Positions 20,514 through 31,538 of a DNA stretch of 64,000 nucleotides are shown in pieces. Under the pieces are notes generated by a model that was not told the DNA's origin, did not search any database, and worked only from the letters and a program-made list of their open reading frames with translations. A program made the translations under genes and the position numbers. The DNA comes from Petrolisthes cinctipes (taxonomy: Eukaryota > Arthropoda > Malacostraca > Decapoda > Porcellanidae): positions 2,208,501 through 2,272,500 of the forward strand of contig JAWQEG010000412.1 of assembly GCA_033782935.1 (NCBI GenBank), written 5' to 3'. The stretch's first letter is position 1. Every line of letters starts with the position of its first letter.

Positions 20514-23500
20514 GTTTACTACACACACACACACACACACTTGACACCGTGAGGGTCAGACGTGTGTTTAGGCGCTCCCTGGGGCAGCCAAGGTCAGCCT
20601 GTTGACCTGTCATAACCTCTCATCCCCTTACCCTTCACTACACTCATCACTCAAGTACTTCACTACTTTAAACTCCTACAGTGCACAGTGAATGGAAGTA
20701 CATTTGAGGGCTACAAGACTCGGTCAGTAAATCAACAACAACAGTTATGAACGACACGATCCATGTTGCTGACCATAGTGAAAGTGTTATACATCGCTAT
20801 TCCCGTGGGGCTCTTTACCAACTCAAACCCCGAGCTGCCTACCCACCTGGTAAAGTTATTACCCGCCTAAAAACCCTTGGCCTCTTTCACAGCAGGGGTT
20901 GTAAAGCAGGCAGAAACAAACAAAGACCCATACGAGTGATACAAGTCATTACATCTAACAGAAAACAGAAACAGACTGTCACTGAAAAGACAAAGAACTA
21001 TATTGACGTGCCTGTCCTGTGGTATGACTTACCTAGATTATTCTTGTCAAATGTGACCTCATTATCGAATAAGGTGGACAAACTTGTGTTGGCTGTGAAT
21101 ACCAATGGTGCTGATGTTGTTTGCATTACAGAAGCATGGCAAATCGTACCCGAACTGTGCAAAATAGAAAACTTTATTCTCTTTCACCAACTTAGAGAAA
21201 ATAAACGTGGTGGTGGGTTAGCCTTATTTGCTCGGGACAAATACCACCCCCAACACCTGATTGTGGATATCCCAGAAGGAATTGAGGTTCTTTGGGTTAA
21301 GTTAACACCTCCCTGTCACCCGAGACTCACTGCCTCCATTATCTACTGCCTAATTTACCATCCACCACGTGCACCATCTCAGGCAGTGCTGATGGAACAT
21401 ATTATCAACACATGTGACATCCTCAAAATTAGGTATCCATCAACAAAATTCGTAATATGTGGCGACTTCAATGAAATTGACACTGGAGAACTTGAAAATG
21501 CACTATCCCTCACCCAAGTTGTTGATTTCCCAACCCACAACCAGAGTGTCCTAGATAAGATTGTCACCGACATGTCAAATCAGTATCTCCCACCACAACC
21601 TTTGCCACAAGTGGGGAAGAGTACCCACCTCTCCATCCTGTGGACTCCCGCCCCCACCACCACCCATCACCAGCCTCCCATCATCAGGAAGTACAGACCT
21701 ACACCTGACTTTGATAAAGGGATTTGGACAGTGGCTGGTACATTACCCGTGGACTGAGGTATTGACTGTCAGTGAAGTTGACATCAAATGGGAGAACTAT
21801 TCTACCACCATCACTCAAGCATACCATCACTTCTTCCCAGAAAAGTCGACGACAGTTCACCCATCGGATATGCCATGGATTACCACCCGAATAAAAAGAC
21901 TCATTAAACAACGCAACAAAGCCTTCTACACCGACAAGGCAAGATATAACAGGCTTCGCAACAAAGTCATTAGGGAAATCAGGAAGGACAGCCAAAGTGA
22001 GACACTACCCCACAAAAATACAACATCTCAAGGAATCCAACATCAGCCAGTGGTACAGCAAAATTAAGGATGTGTGTGGGATGCGTAAACACTCACCCTC
22101 CCTCCCTTGTACTAACAGACATACCAGTGAGGATACAGCAGGCCGCCTCAATGACCACTTCGCGGCCATATGTCAAAGCTTACCGGAGTTTGACCCATCC
22201 CAACTACCTGCCTACCTCCCCTCCCTTCAGCCACCCAGAGTCCAAGAGTTTCAGGTCGCCAAGAAACTTTCAGAATTTAAACTTAAACGCTCCACCACTC
22301 CCATTGACCTTCCTATTAAATTGTATAAAGAGTTTGCTGTTGAGCTTGCCATCCCCCTTTGCTCTATTATCAACGCATCCATAAGTCAGTTTAAAGTACC
22401 CACAGATTGGAAGACAGCTTATGTCACACCAATCCCTAAAGTCAATATTCCCCAATCTTTTGACCAGTTGAGACCCATTGCTATCACTCCCCTCCCCAGC
22501 CTTTTGTGTGAAAGTTTTGTTTTTGATTGGGCCTCAACTAGTATTAAAAAAGTCATTGATAACCAACAGTTTGGCAATATAAAGTCATCCTCCACCACAC
22601 ATTGCCTTATTAGCCTACTTGACTTTGTATATAAGAACTTAGAGCAAAGGAAGACCCCAGTAATACTAATTTTCATTGACTTTAAAAAGGCATTTGACCT
22701 AGTGGACCACAATATTATAATAAATAAGGCACTTGGTATTGGGATGGAGCCAGGCTTGGTGGCGTGGTTGGCAGATTTCCTCAGCGATCGACAGCAGGTG
22801 GTAAGATATCAAGGTGCAGTATCTCTCCCACAAACACTGAAATGTGGTGTGCCTCAAGGGACCAGGATGGGGCCTCTGTGCTTCCTAATCCTCATCAATG
22901 ATGCCCTGATCGACACACACCGGTGGAAGTATGTGGATGACTCTACTGTGGGAGTTGTAGTAGACAACACTGCACCTGACTACCACCTAGTACAACAACA
23001 ACTTGACAACCTACAAGCCTGGACTGAAGCCAACAACGTCAGTATCAACCACAACAAGACAGTGGTGATGCATCTGCACACATCCACCACACCTGTACCA
23101 CCACCGACAGTCACACTGGGGGGACACCCAATCCTGGGAATTATGCTGGACAGCAAGTTGGATTGCAAGCATCATATTACCACCACTACCCAGTCCGCCT
23201 CTTACCGTCTGTACATGCTGAGAATGCTATAGTCCCTAGGTACACCACAGTGTGAGCTGAGGAGTATATATCATATGTTTATACTCCCCAAGCTCACCTA
23301 TGGCTCCCCAAGCTGGTTTCCATCCATTAACACCACACAGAAGAAACAGCTTGAACGAGTACAGAAAAGGGCTTGTCGTATAATACTGGGGACATACTAT
23401 ACTACATACAGTGAGGCCCTTATCACCCTTGGCATGGTCTCCCTAGACACAGTACACCACAACATTCTGTGTCAATTTAGCATAGAACTGCTAAGAAACC

Positions 23501-23806
23501 CGAGACATCGAGATATGCTCCCCCCTTCCCTTCCACCACCACGACAATCGACGAGGCATACCAACATCTTAACACCGATAAGGGCACGTACTGACCGCTA
23601 CAACAACAGTCCTATACCCACTATGGTCAGAATTATTAACAACAAATAATACTATGTCTATATTTGTCTCACCATCATAACATCTTTCATTGTTGTATAT
23701 ATAAAACCATTCCCATCAATCATCAACCATATATATAATGTACTGTGTATTTTCAGCCTTATGGCTGCAACCTCAATAAACCGTTTATTATTATTATTAT
23801 TATTAC
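20514..23806 (+). mobile_element. CR1/L2-group LINE with (TTA)n tail, inserted in MITE M2
   Basis: Contains an endonuclease-RT gene (next entry). The 3' end is CTCAATAAACCG followed by TTATTATTATTATTATTA (23788-23806), the short-microsatellite type of tail typical of CR1/L2-like elements. A CA run (20521-20540) lies in the 5' leader. The two halves of MITE M2 flank it. Confidence 0.8.
20747..23649 (+). pseudogene. LINE endonuclease-reverse transcriptase, broken by few lesions
   Basis: Three open blocks. 20747-21757: endonuclease with LFLSNVTSLSNKVDKL (Asn), ADVVCITEAWQ (Glu), GGGLALFARD, YHPPRAP, FVICGDFNEIDTGE (Asp/Asn) and VGKSTHLSILW (the SDH position reads STH). 21997-23232: RT with KRSTTPIDLPIKLYKEF, DWKTAYVTPIPK, DQLRPIAITPLPS, FIDFKKAFDLVDHN (motif A), GVPQGTRMGPLCFLILINDA (motif B) and KYVDDSTVGV (catalytic YVDD, motif C). 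23275-23649: C-terminal LTYGSPSWFPSINTTQKKQL. A frameshift separates the endonuclease from the linker near 21757, a second lies near 22010, and a TAG at 23230 plus a shift splits the C-terminus. Otherwise well preserved, so a fairly recent insertion. Confidence 0.85.
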
Positions 23807-23814
23807 ACACACAT

Positions 23815-23950
23815 ACACGTATCTTCTAATTTACTACAAGAACCTACTCACTATTAAAACCAATAACATCATATGAGAACGTGAAATCATTTAAACAGCA
23901 ATTTTTTGCAATTACCCTTATGTGGATGATTTTTCTTGACTAGGACTGTA
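23815..23950 (+). mobile_element. MITE M2, copy 3, right half
   Basis: TATCTTCTAATTTACTAC, CATCATATGAGAACGTGAAA, ending TTGACTAGGACTGTA; colinear with the right half of 19739-19977. Confidence 0.75.
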
Positions 23951-24144
23951 CACTCGGATACCATAGTCTCTAGCCCACCTAAGTCGAAGTCCGAGATCTG
24001 AAACAGGCGGTTTCTGGACGACAGACCACCCGAAGCCTCCATTGGCTCGGGATGTGTGTGGACTCTTGATGGTTTGGGTGGGATGTTGTTCAGAAACCGT
24101 CTGCTTTGACTCGGGTGGGCTAGAGACTATGGTTTCTGAGTGTA
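23949..24144. mobile_element. MITE family M3 abutting M2
   Basis: 196 bp. Ends TACACTCGGATACCATAGTC and GACTATGGTTTCTGAGTGTA are inverted, extended by TCTAGCCCACC and GGTGGGCTAGA. Its first TA is the last TA of MITE M2. Confidence 0.8.
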
Positions 24145-24289
24145 CAGTACATGCTTAATACCTCCTCTTATTAGTTTGGAACCCGGTAACACAAAGCATA
24201 ACATAATAAATTTGCCTAGTTAAGAGGGTAGGAAATACTCTACAGCCACAATCAATTATCCATCAACACTTTCCTTTCATCTTGGTAAT

Positions 24290-24530
24290 AAAAAACAGCA
24301 CATGTATGATTTAGCATCACCCCATAATAATTATAATTGAGGGAGTTGAGTTGATATAGACATAAGGTGATTTATATTTATATTTAGATATGATACTGAT
24401 TGTAGTAAATAAATAACAACACATGTGTGATTTTGCAGCACCTCATAATAATAATTGAAGGGGTTGAGTTGACATTCGGTGTTGTATGAATATATTTAAA
24501 TATGATACTGATTTATTTGTTGCACGATGA
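24290..24530 (+). repeat. Two-unit tandem repeat, about 125 bp
   Basis: Units share AACAGCACATGTATGATT or AACAACACATGTGTGATT, CATAATAATTATAATTGAGG, GTTGAGTTGA and GATATGATACTGATT. Confidence 0.7.
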
Positions 24531-24774
24531 AAGGCAAGTGTTGCTAGATATTTGATTGTGGCTGTGCAGTCTTGGGGTATATCTGTAGCAATTGATTCCT
24601 CCAAACTATATTCCAAGCAACAGAACACCATTATTATAGTTAATCTAGCTCTGTTTCCTGGTATATTCAGAAGGAATTAAGGCGCTTCAAAGTACTGCAC
24701 CAGAATATATACTCTTCCCTCAAGTATATATAACAAATATATGAACATCCATCAAATTGGTTCAGGTTTCCTGG

Positions 24775-24965
24775 TTGTACAGTCTGGGCCAAAAGTCGTG
24801 TTGCTTCACTCACTCTCCCCTTTCGACCCCAGCCGCTCCCTTTCAGGTCTTCAACTGTCCCTCTTTTCCTTCTATTTCCTTCCTGCTTACTGTCTAATCT
24901 TTTTGTAACCTCCTCCTGGCGCTATATGACCTCGCTGTTGCGGCGCCTAATATCAACAATAACCT
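24775..24965 (+). mobile_element. SINE-like repeat, copy 2, preceded by a MITE-type end
   Basis: TACAGTCTGGGCCAAAAGTC resembles a Tc1-type tip. It is followed by CGACCCCAGCCGCTCCCTTT, CAACTGTCCCTCTTTTCC and TGGCGCTATATGACCTCGCT, matching the 3' half of the repeat at 27815-27948. Confidence 0.55.
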
Positions 24966-25248
24966 CAGTCACTCAGCGCTTGAAGGATAATATAAAGACA
25001 AATTATTAAATAAAAAAATTCACCATACAGAATTACACACATACATACACACCATTACAATATCCAGGGTGCAAATTAATTAATAAACTTATTTGATCCT
25101 TCAGTTTCTTATTTATGAACCTTTATATTTCAGTAAAAAAATTTATAAAGTTGTCTGGGGGTTAATCTTTCAGCATGCTCTGGCCTTCTTTGTTGTATGC
25201 TTTTTCAATACTAATCTAACTTTTACAATTTAATTCAATGTGCTTGAA

Positions 25249-25700
25249 TGAAAAAGTGAGAGAATCGGAGACAGACAGACCGTGACAAGACAATAGGCCT
25301 ATGTGGTGCCAGAACATTTTGGTATAAAGGATAAAATAATCTTACGATATTAGACAATATAAAGGAGTGCATGTGTTAATTAAATGAGGTTGAGAGAGTG
25401 AGAGAATCGGAAACAGACCTTGACGAGACAAGCGATATGCGATAATAGAACAAAATATTATTGAGATTAGAGGATAGAGTAAACTTACGATAGGCGACAA
25501 TTAATGTGAAGGAACGTATTGTGAAGGCGGAAATGTGTTAGAAGAGACTGAGTGAGGGAGAGAATCGGAGACAGACAGACCGTCTACGAGACAAGAGGCA
25601 TATACGATGCTAGAATATACTGTAGAGTAAACTTACGATTGGCGATAATTAATGTGAAGGAACGTATTGTGAGGGTTTCAGTTATGCGAGAAAGAATACC
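25249..25700 (+). repeat. Tandem repeat, three units of about 150 bp
   Basis: Each unit starts near GTGAGAGAATCGGAGACAGA and includes GACCGTGACAAGACAA-like and TAAACTTACGATAGGCGACA-like strings (about 25255, 25400 and 25555). Confidence 0.7.
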
Positions 25701-25714
25701 CCCGTCACTGGGAA

Positions 25715-25965
25715 ACGGGAAACAAATCAGACTGAGAGGGAGTGAGAGAGCGAATACCCCCACCACTGGGAAACAAATCAGACTGAGAGGGAGTGAGAGA
25801 GCGAATACCCCCACCACTAGGAAACAAATCAGACTGAGAGGGAGTGAGAGAGAGAATACCCCCACCACTGGGAAACAAATCAGACTGAGAGGGAGTGAGA
25901 GAGAGAATACCCCCACCACTGGGAAACAAATCAGACTGAGAGGGAGTGAGAGACAGACCGTGACT
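25715..25965 (+). repeat. 51-bp minisatellite, five units
   Basis: Unit GGGAAACAAATCAGACTGAG plus AGGGAGTGAGAGAG(C/A)GAATA plus CCCCCACCACT. Units are nearly identical. Because 51 is a multiple of three, frames stay open on both strands (17-residue repeats); I see no sign of a real protein. Confidence 0.9.
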
Positions 25966-26405
25966 AGAGAAGTGGCAAGGCAATGTTATCTTATTTGTGT
26001 TCGTTACCAGATACCACCAGATTTTGGGATGTACAGTACATTGGAGCGTCTTGATTCCTCCAAAGTATGCCAAGAAACAGGACCAGGTTATCAAACATAT
26101 TGGTGGCCTGTTGTTGCTTGGAATAGATTGGAGGAATAAGTTGCTCCAGATTTACCACTAACACTGTACTACCCCCTTAAGGAAAACAGTGAGAGATACT
26201 GCAAGCCATCATTTAAAACACCAATAATTATAACATTAATAAAATAAAATTATATTAAATCATTCTATGGGAATGACGATGGATCAAAAAGTCCCGTGAA
26301 AACATAAATTTATGGGGCTGAGAAAACTTTGACCGAGAACATATGGCAAGTGTATTAATAAATGCAAGTCACCGTGATCAAGGGATGATATAACCTAAAG
26401 CCATG

Positions 26406-26566
26406 CAGGGGTTCTCAACCTTTTACCCGTCATGTATGAGAATTGGAGGCTTCTGATTACTCCTGACTCTGCCACGAAACAAACTCCCTCTATTTAGGTT
26501 GTGTTTCGTGGTAATATTTGAAGGACTTGAATACCTCCATTTTTCTGAGTACATTACAGGGTCCCT
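26406..26566 (+). mobile_element. MITE family M1, copy 4, next to a hAT-like tip
   Basis: CAGGGGTTCTCAACCTTTT at 26406-26424 is a typical hAT terminus. M1 sequence follows from ACCCGTCATGTATGAG to GAGTACATTACAGGGTCCC (26426-26566). Confidence 0.65.
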
Positions 26567-27069
26567 TATTTATGCCCGGTTCACATTAGCCCGTTTGGAC
26601 GGATCCGACATCCGTTAATGACGTCACGAACCGTACGGAGGTAGGGCTCCGTCTGTTTTGATTTGCGTCACGGAGTAATTTGTTTTCAACAAAAAGCAAG
26701 CATGACTTCTGTTTTTCATATAAAACTGCTCCACAAAAGTGCCAGTTGCTCCAAAGTTGCATATGGCTTAAATCCACCTATCATAATAAGTATCATAAAC
26801 TTAAACATGCTCAATGACGCACAGTTGGTTATTATGGAAGAGATGTACAGCTCCGGACAGATCAATGGTCCACACCCCATCCATCAGCGACTTGGTTTGG
26901 GCCTGGTCGGATCTGGTAACAGTTGCAGGTGTTAGTGGGAGAGGAGGAGAGAAATGTGGGCGGAGCTATATAGGAGGGTAACGAATGATCAGGTAGAGAG
27001 ACGTGTGTCAGGAGGAATGAATGAAGCATGTATCACTGTGAACGGTATCGAATCACCAACAATTTAAAG

Positions 27070-27498
27070 CAGGGTTCTTCAATCTTTTTCAGTCGTGACC
27101 CAGTTTTTATTATGACATCATTCTCGCGACCCATACAGAAAGATATTTTACAAATGATCAGAATTATCAAACTAAGAAAATACAAGGCCAGACGCTGAAA
27201 CATAATATTTATGATTAAAAGGCATTCTAACCAGAATTATAAACAGTGCCTCACCTACCCTCCCTCTCTCTCTCACACACTCATTCAAGAAGGCTAATAT
27301 TTGTGCAATGATTTTGTTTTATTTATGATTAAATATATGAATATTCGATTATGAAAATATGTTAGGTGGATTCATGTATGAACTTCATATTTATTTTATT
27401 GTCACGAATATCATTATTCTATTTTATGCATGTATTTATTTTTGTGAGGTTGCGACGCAGTTTGGAGGAATTCGGGACCCGTAATTTGAAGAACCTTG
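27070..27498 (+). mobile_element. hAT-like MITE, 429 bp, left palindrome arm
   Basis: Ends CAGGGTTCTTCAA and TTGAAGAACCTTG. Flanked by ATTTAAAG and GTTTAAAG, an 8-bp target duplication with one mismatch, as expected for hAT. No transposase. Confidence 0.85.
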
Positions 27499-27769
27499 GT
27501 TTAAAGAAGTGCATACTGCATTAACGTAAGTAGATATATAAGAGAAGAAATGTGATGATTTGAGGCGAGGGTGAGGGGGAAGAGGGTAAGAAAAATGAAG
27601 GTGATTAGTTGAAAAGTAATAACAAACAAATATAATTAGAATATCTGTTACATTATGTCCTTTAAATAAAGGCACTGTCTTTTGTTCACCATCGTAGTGG
27701 GATAGACTACTGAATATATATTATCCTTTGGATATTAGACAGCTATCCCTGTATTCCTTTTATCCCTCG

Positions 27770-27948
27770 TGTTTGCCCCGTAGGGGAATATTGCCTGTAA
27801 TGATGTGGGCAATACTTTAAGGGTTTTGGCGCCCCTTCGGCCCCAGCCACTAGCTTACATTTCTTCAACTGTCCCTCCTATCTTCCTATTTCCTTCTTGC
27901 TTGCTGTCACACCTCTCTATCACCTTTTCCTGGTGCTATTTGACCTCT
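27770..27948 (+). mobile_element. SINE-like repeat, copy 3 (most complete)
   Basis: GTTTGCCCCGTAGGGGAATA, GATGTGGGCAATACTTTAAG, GGCGCCCCTTCGGCCCCAGC, CAACTGTCCCTCCTATCTTC, TGGTGCTATTTGACCTC. I recognise the general pattern from decapod sequences; a tRNA origin was not tested. Confidence 0.6.
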
Positions 27949-28478
27949 ACATATTGAGAACCAAAATGCGATCAACAACATAATCTCAGCCGCAGTTTTT
28001 CGAATCATATAATTGGACTATAAGTGATAGGTGAGAAAGGCCTATTATGTCATTAAAACTGTTTAAGAACGAATGAGAAGGTTAAAAATATGAGAAAGAA
28101 AAGATAAACGGTAAGAAAGGAGGGAAGGTCAAGCGAGAGAGAGATAAGACAGTAGGGAGGATGTGTAAGGTTGCCAGTTACTTGAGAAATACTGTAATAT
28201 ATACAGCCTATGCATAAAATTAGACCAAGTTTACTTGAAACGCCATATAGCGGCGCCTATTCAAGTTTAACATCGATTATTTTTAAATGCATGTTTAGAA
28301 GAAAAAATCCTGGTAAATAGCTTAATGAATTTGTTGACAAATATGATTATTAAAAAAGTTAGAAAATTAAACCGTCTTCTGCCAAAAAAAAAAAAAGCAG
28401 CTGGGCTTGGAAGACGGTGATAAATAGGGTGGACTACAAGAACGAGGGATTTGATTGATATTAGGTGGCGCAACAGCG
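27949..28478. other. Palindrome spacer
   Basis: Non-symmetric centre, AT-rich with an A12-13 run near 28384. No gene. Confidence 0.6.
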
Positions 28479-29328
28479 AGGTCAAATAGCACCAGGAAAA
28501 GGTGATAGAGAGGTGTGACAGCAAGCAAGAAGGAAATAGGAAGATAGGAGGGACAGTTGAAGAAATGTAAGCTAGTGGCTGGGGCCGAAGGGGCGCCAAA
28601 ATCATCACATTTCTTCTCTTATATATCCACTTACGTTAATGTAGTATGCACTTCTTTAAACCAGGGTTCTTCAAATTACGGGTCCCGAATTCCTCCAAAC
28701 TGCGTCGCAGGCTCACAAAAATAAATACATGAATAAAATAGAATAATAATATTCGTGACAATAAAATAAATATGAAGTTCATACATGAATCCACCTAACA
28801 TATTTTTATAATCGAATATTCATATATTTATTTATAAATAAAACAAAATCATTGCACAAATATTAGCCTTCTTGAATGAGTGTGTGAGAGAGAGAGGGAG
28901 GGTAGGTGAGGCACTGTTTATAATTCTGGTTAGAATGCCTTTTAATCATAAATATTATGTTTCAGCGTCTGGCCTTGTATTTTCTTAGCTTGATAATTCT
29001 GATCATTTGTAAAATATCTTTCTGTATGGGTCGCGAGAATGATGTCATAGTAAAAACTGGGTCACGACTGAAAAAGATTGAAGAACCCTGCTTTAAACTG
29101 TTGGTGATTCGATACCATTCACAGAGTATGCTTCATTCATTCCTCCTGACACACGGCTTCTCTACCTGATCATTCGTTACCCTCCTATATAGCTCCGCCC
29201 ACATTTCTCTCCTCCTCTCCCACTAACATCCCCCCTCCCTCCACCTGCAACTGTTACCAGATCCGACCAGGCCCAAACCAAGTCGCTGGTAGAAGAAGTG
29301 TTGACCCTTGATCTGTCCGGAGCTGTAC
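28479..29328 (-). repeat. Right arm of 2.5-kb near-palindrome
   Basis: Mirrors 26845-27948. Includes a truncated inverted SINE-like repeat (28479-28603) and the mirrored MITE. Ends TGATCTGTCCGGAGCTGTAC. Confidence 0.85.
28662..29090 (-). mobile_element. hAT-like MITE, 429 bp, right palindrome arm
   Basis: Ends CAGGGTTCTTCAA and TTGAAGAACCCTG, flanked by a perfect CTTTAAAC duplication (28654-28661 and 29091-29098). Same length as the left-arm copy, in inverted orientation. Confidence 0.9.
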
Positions 29329-29757
29329 GCTATCCCCCCTCAAGCCTCTTGCAACTTCATGTATAGTATAGTATAGCATGAAGTTGTTATTATGGCATGA
29401 ACCAATATACTGTAGGCTTAGAAAGGTATGATATCCTAGTTGACCTTTGCATTGTTTTCTATTAGAAGTTAGAACATAAACTCATAGAATCCAGTGTGAG
29501 TTGGTGAATCGCATAAACCAAAAATAACCAAACAAACCTCACCTGGGTATCTAAGTACTAATATTAATTAAGGTGTTAAAGTAGTATTATTCTCTGTTTT
29601 TATATGTTGAAATTATTTTTGAAAGTCTGCCAGTATATTTTGACGTTGTTTTACCCCCAAAAGGCCCCACACAAACAGAGCAATGCTTGTATCAATGTCA
29701 AATGTAGATGAATGTAAAAGGAGTTGTCCATGAACAGGAATACAGTAATTGTGAAAT

Positions 29758-30020
29758 TATTTCCGACTGACATCAGGGAGTTATTTTTATTCTGTGTTTC
29801 TGTAGTGAGTCATATTGGCCTCATTTAGGACAATTAGCCTAACTGATCCTCATATCCAAATCAATTGGTTTATTCACTTTCAGCAGTTTCGGACAGGAGA
29901 ACTATAGGGAGAGTTGAGTTAACTCGTTTAGAGCGTCGAGCGGTACGAGAGTTTGGCCCAGCGTAGTGGCCAGTTCAACGAATCGATTCGTCCTGTTCCC
30001 TATATAAGGAGCGTTGACTC
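29758..30020 (-). repeat. DIRS-B 3' terminal repeat
   Basis: GAGTTGAGTTAACTCGTTTA, GAGCGTCGAGCGGTACGAGA and CCTATATAAGGAGCGTTGAC are mirrored at 52500-52620. The outer end TTTCCGACTGACATCAGG (about 29758) reappears in the internal complementary region. Confidence 0.85.
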
Positions 30021-30074
30021 CGCTAGCCCCTCAGTTCTTTAAACAAACTGAAAAGAAAAAGAGGCGAAGGTTTC

Positions 30075-30215
30075 GCCTGCGTAATGGGAGGTGGTGGAGA
30101 CATGAGGCCGATATGACTCACTATGGAAACATAGAAGTAAAAATAACTTCCTGACGTCAGTCAGAAATACTTCTGTTTCCTGCGTTTCGTCATATCGGCC
30201 TCATTTAGGACAAAT
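30075..30215 (-). repeat. DIRS-B internal complementary region
   Basis: ACTTCCTGACGTCAGTCAGA is joined to AATACTTCTGTTTCCTGCGT: the first part mirrors the 3' end at 29758-29790, the second the 5' end at 52705-52732. This is the predicted circle junction of family B. Confidence 0.75.
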
Positions 30216-30389
30216 AGCCTAATTGATTTCAGACCCCGCCTTCGCCAAGCAGCCAAATTGATGAAAGTGGATAAATTGATTTACAGACAAGTAGACTGAT
30301 GCAAAGGCTTTTAATAAAGCAAACAAAATCTTACATGTCTTACAAAACCATAAATAAAAAGAACATGACTCACAACTCAAAAAGAATTC

Positions 30390-31538
30390 TTAGAGGGTAG
30401 TTCTCCCCACGACAAAGTTTCTTACTCTTGTGTTACCGGGGGAGAACAGGTATTTATTTACAAAGCCATTTGGACTTTGCCAGAAGCCATTTTTCATAAT
30501 GGTTGCTGGGTCCTCTTGTTGAGGGAAGGCAATAGAATACCCAAACTTCCTGACGTCGCGACCAGCCGGGCTGGTAGCACTGGTGTCAGCTGTCTTGATG
30601 GATTTGACGAGCCAGTAAGACAGTCTTCCTGCTTTCAGGGGTTTGAATGATGTGGGGTGCACAAAGATGAATCCCTGATGGGCTTCCCCTGCCGTTCTTT
30701 TGAGGAAGGCGTCTAAGGCATTCCATGGGCAGAGGGAAGTGGTATGTAGCACCAGAAAGGTGATGGCCGGTGCAGATTGGTGATTGATATTCTGATTTTT
30801 GAAAAGAAATGATCTTTGGACAGGTAGGGTTGCTTGTCCGTTGGTGACCATGATTCCTTTCCTGATGGTGGAGGCCAGTTCTGAGGCTCTGTTGGCAGTG
30901 GCCAGGGCCGTTAAGAAGAGGGCTTTTAGAAGAAGTTTCTCTGTCGAGGCCTCTGGAGGGTTGAATTCTGGCCAAGAGAAGGTTGCCAGGGCTGCGTTGA
31001 TGGACCAAGTGGGCACTTTCTTGGCAGGAGGAGGCCTTCGGAGGAACTGACTCCTTGCCAGGAGAGAGAAAGAACGGTGTGACATGTTGATACTGAAGGA
31101 TAATGGTAAAGGAAACACAAGAGCGTTTCTATAGTTCATAGTAGTGTGAGGGGAAAGTTGTTTCATCTCGTCTAAGTAAATTAGGAACCGAAGGATGACA
31201 TCCTCCGTAATGTCTGAGATGTCTGCCGGGAGCCACTGTTGGAACATCTTCCAATTTGATTGAGACTGGCGAGTGGTAGATGCATGGTCTGCTGAGAGAC
31301 GAGAGGCTATGTCTTCATCGTGCTGGATAGAGAAGACCGTCCTTAAAAATTGAAGGTGGTCCATTTCTCTAATGCAGGCCACCCATTCCTTGCGTGATCG
31401 ACGAGTTTGAGTGGCATCTGTTCTGATGACCTGTTCAGTATTGAGCTGAACCAGGGCTCCGTTGGATACCAAGGAAGAATTATCACTCCGTGGTGATGGT
31501 AAGATTCCAGTATCTTCAGCACCAGAGGGAGTAACCAC
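30390..31538 (-). CDS. DIRS-B tyrosine recombinase, H-x-x-R His replaced
   Basis: Integration enzyme of the element; open for 382 codons. The N-terminal core-binding region includes RQSQSNWKMFQQWLPADISD and EDVILRFLIYLDEM. Catalytic first Arg in ATANRASELASTIRK; second box AGRDVRKFGYSIAF; nucleophile Tyr in GFVNKYLFSPG. The second box should read H-x-x-R, but the His position is Arg (codon CGC, one transition from CAC), so the protein may be inactive despite the open frame. Its frame overlaps the end of the RT/RNase H region (about 31343-31538). Family A has the equivalent motifs at 4837-4950. The start codon is not certain. Confidence 0.8.
   Translation of the reverse strand: MVTPSGAEDTGILPSPRSDNSSLVSNGALVQLNTEQVIRTDATQTRRSRKEWVACIREMDHLQFLRTVFSIQHDEDIASRLSADHASTTRQSQSNWKMFQQWLPADISDITEDVILRFLIYLDEMKQLSPHTTMNYRNALVFPLPLSFSINMSHRSFSLLARSQFLRRPPPAKKVPTWSINAALATFSWPEFNPPEASTEKLLLKALFLTALATANRASELASTIRKGIMVTNGQATLPVQRSFLFKNQNINHQSAPAITFLVLHTTSLCPWNALDAFLKRTAGEAHQGFIFVHPTSFKPLKAGRLSYWLVKSIKTADTSATSPAGRDVRKFGYSIAFPQQEDPATIMKNGFWQSPNGFVNKYLFSPGNTRVRNFVVGRTTL

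Larger units (their letters stand above)
26845..27948 (+). repeat. Left arm of 2.5-kb near-palindrome
   Basis: Reverse complement of 28479-29328 apart from a left-only segment at about 27564-27826. Starts GTACAGCTCCGGACAGATCA; contains a hAT-like MITE and a SINE-like repeat. Confidence 0.85.

Noticed and set aside
25200..25970. Repeat cluster considered as a CRISPR-like array
   Set aside because: Units are directly adjacent without unique spacers, and the context is eukaryotic.
25552..26139. 195-codon open frame
   Set aside because: Encoded by the 51-bp minisatellite, whose length is a multiple of three; the antisense is open as well.
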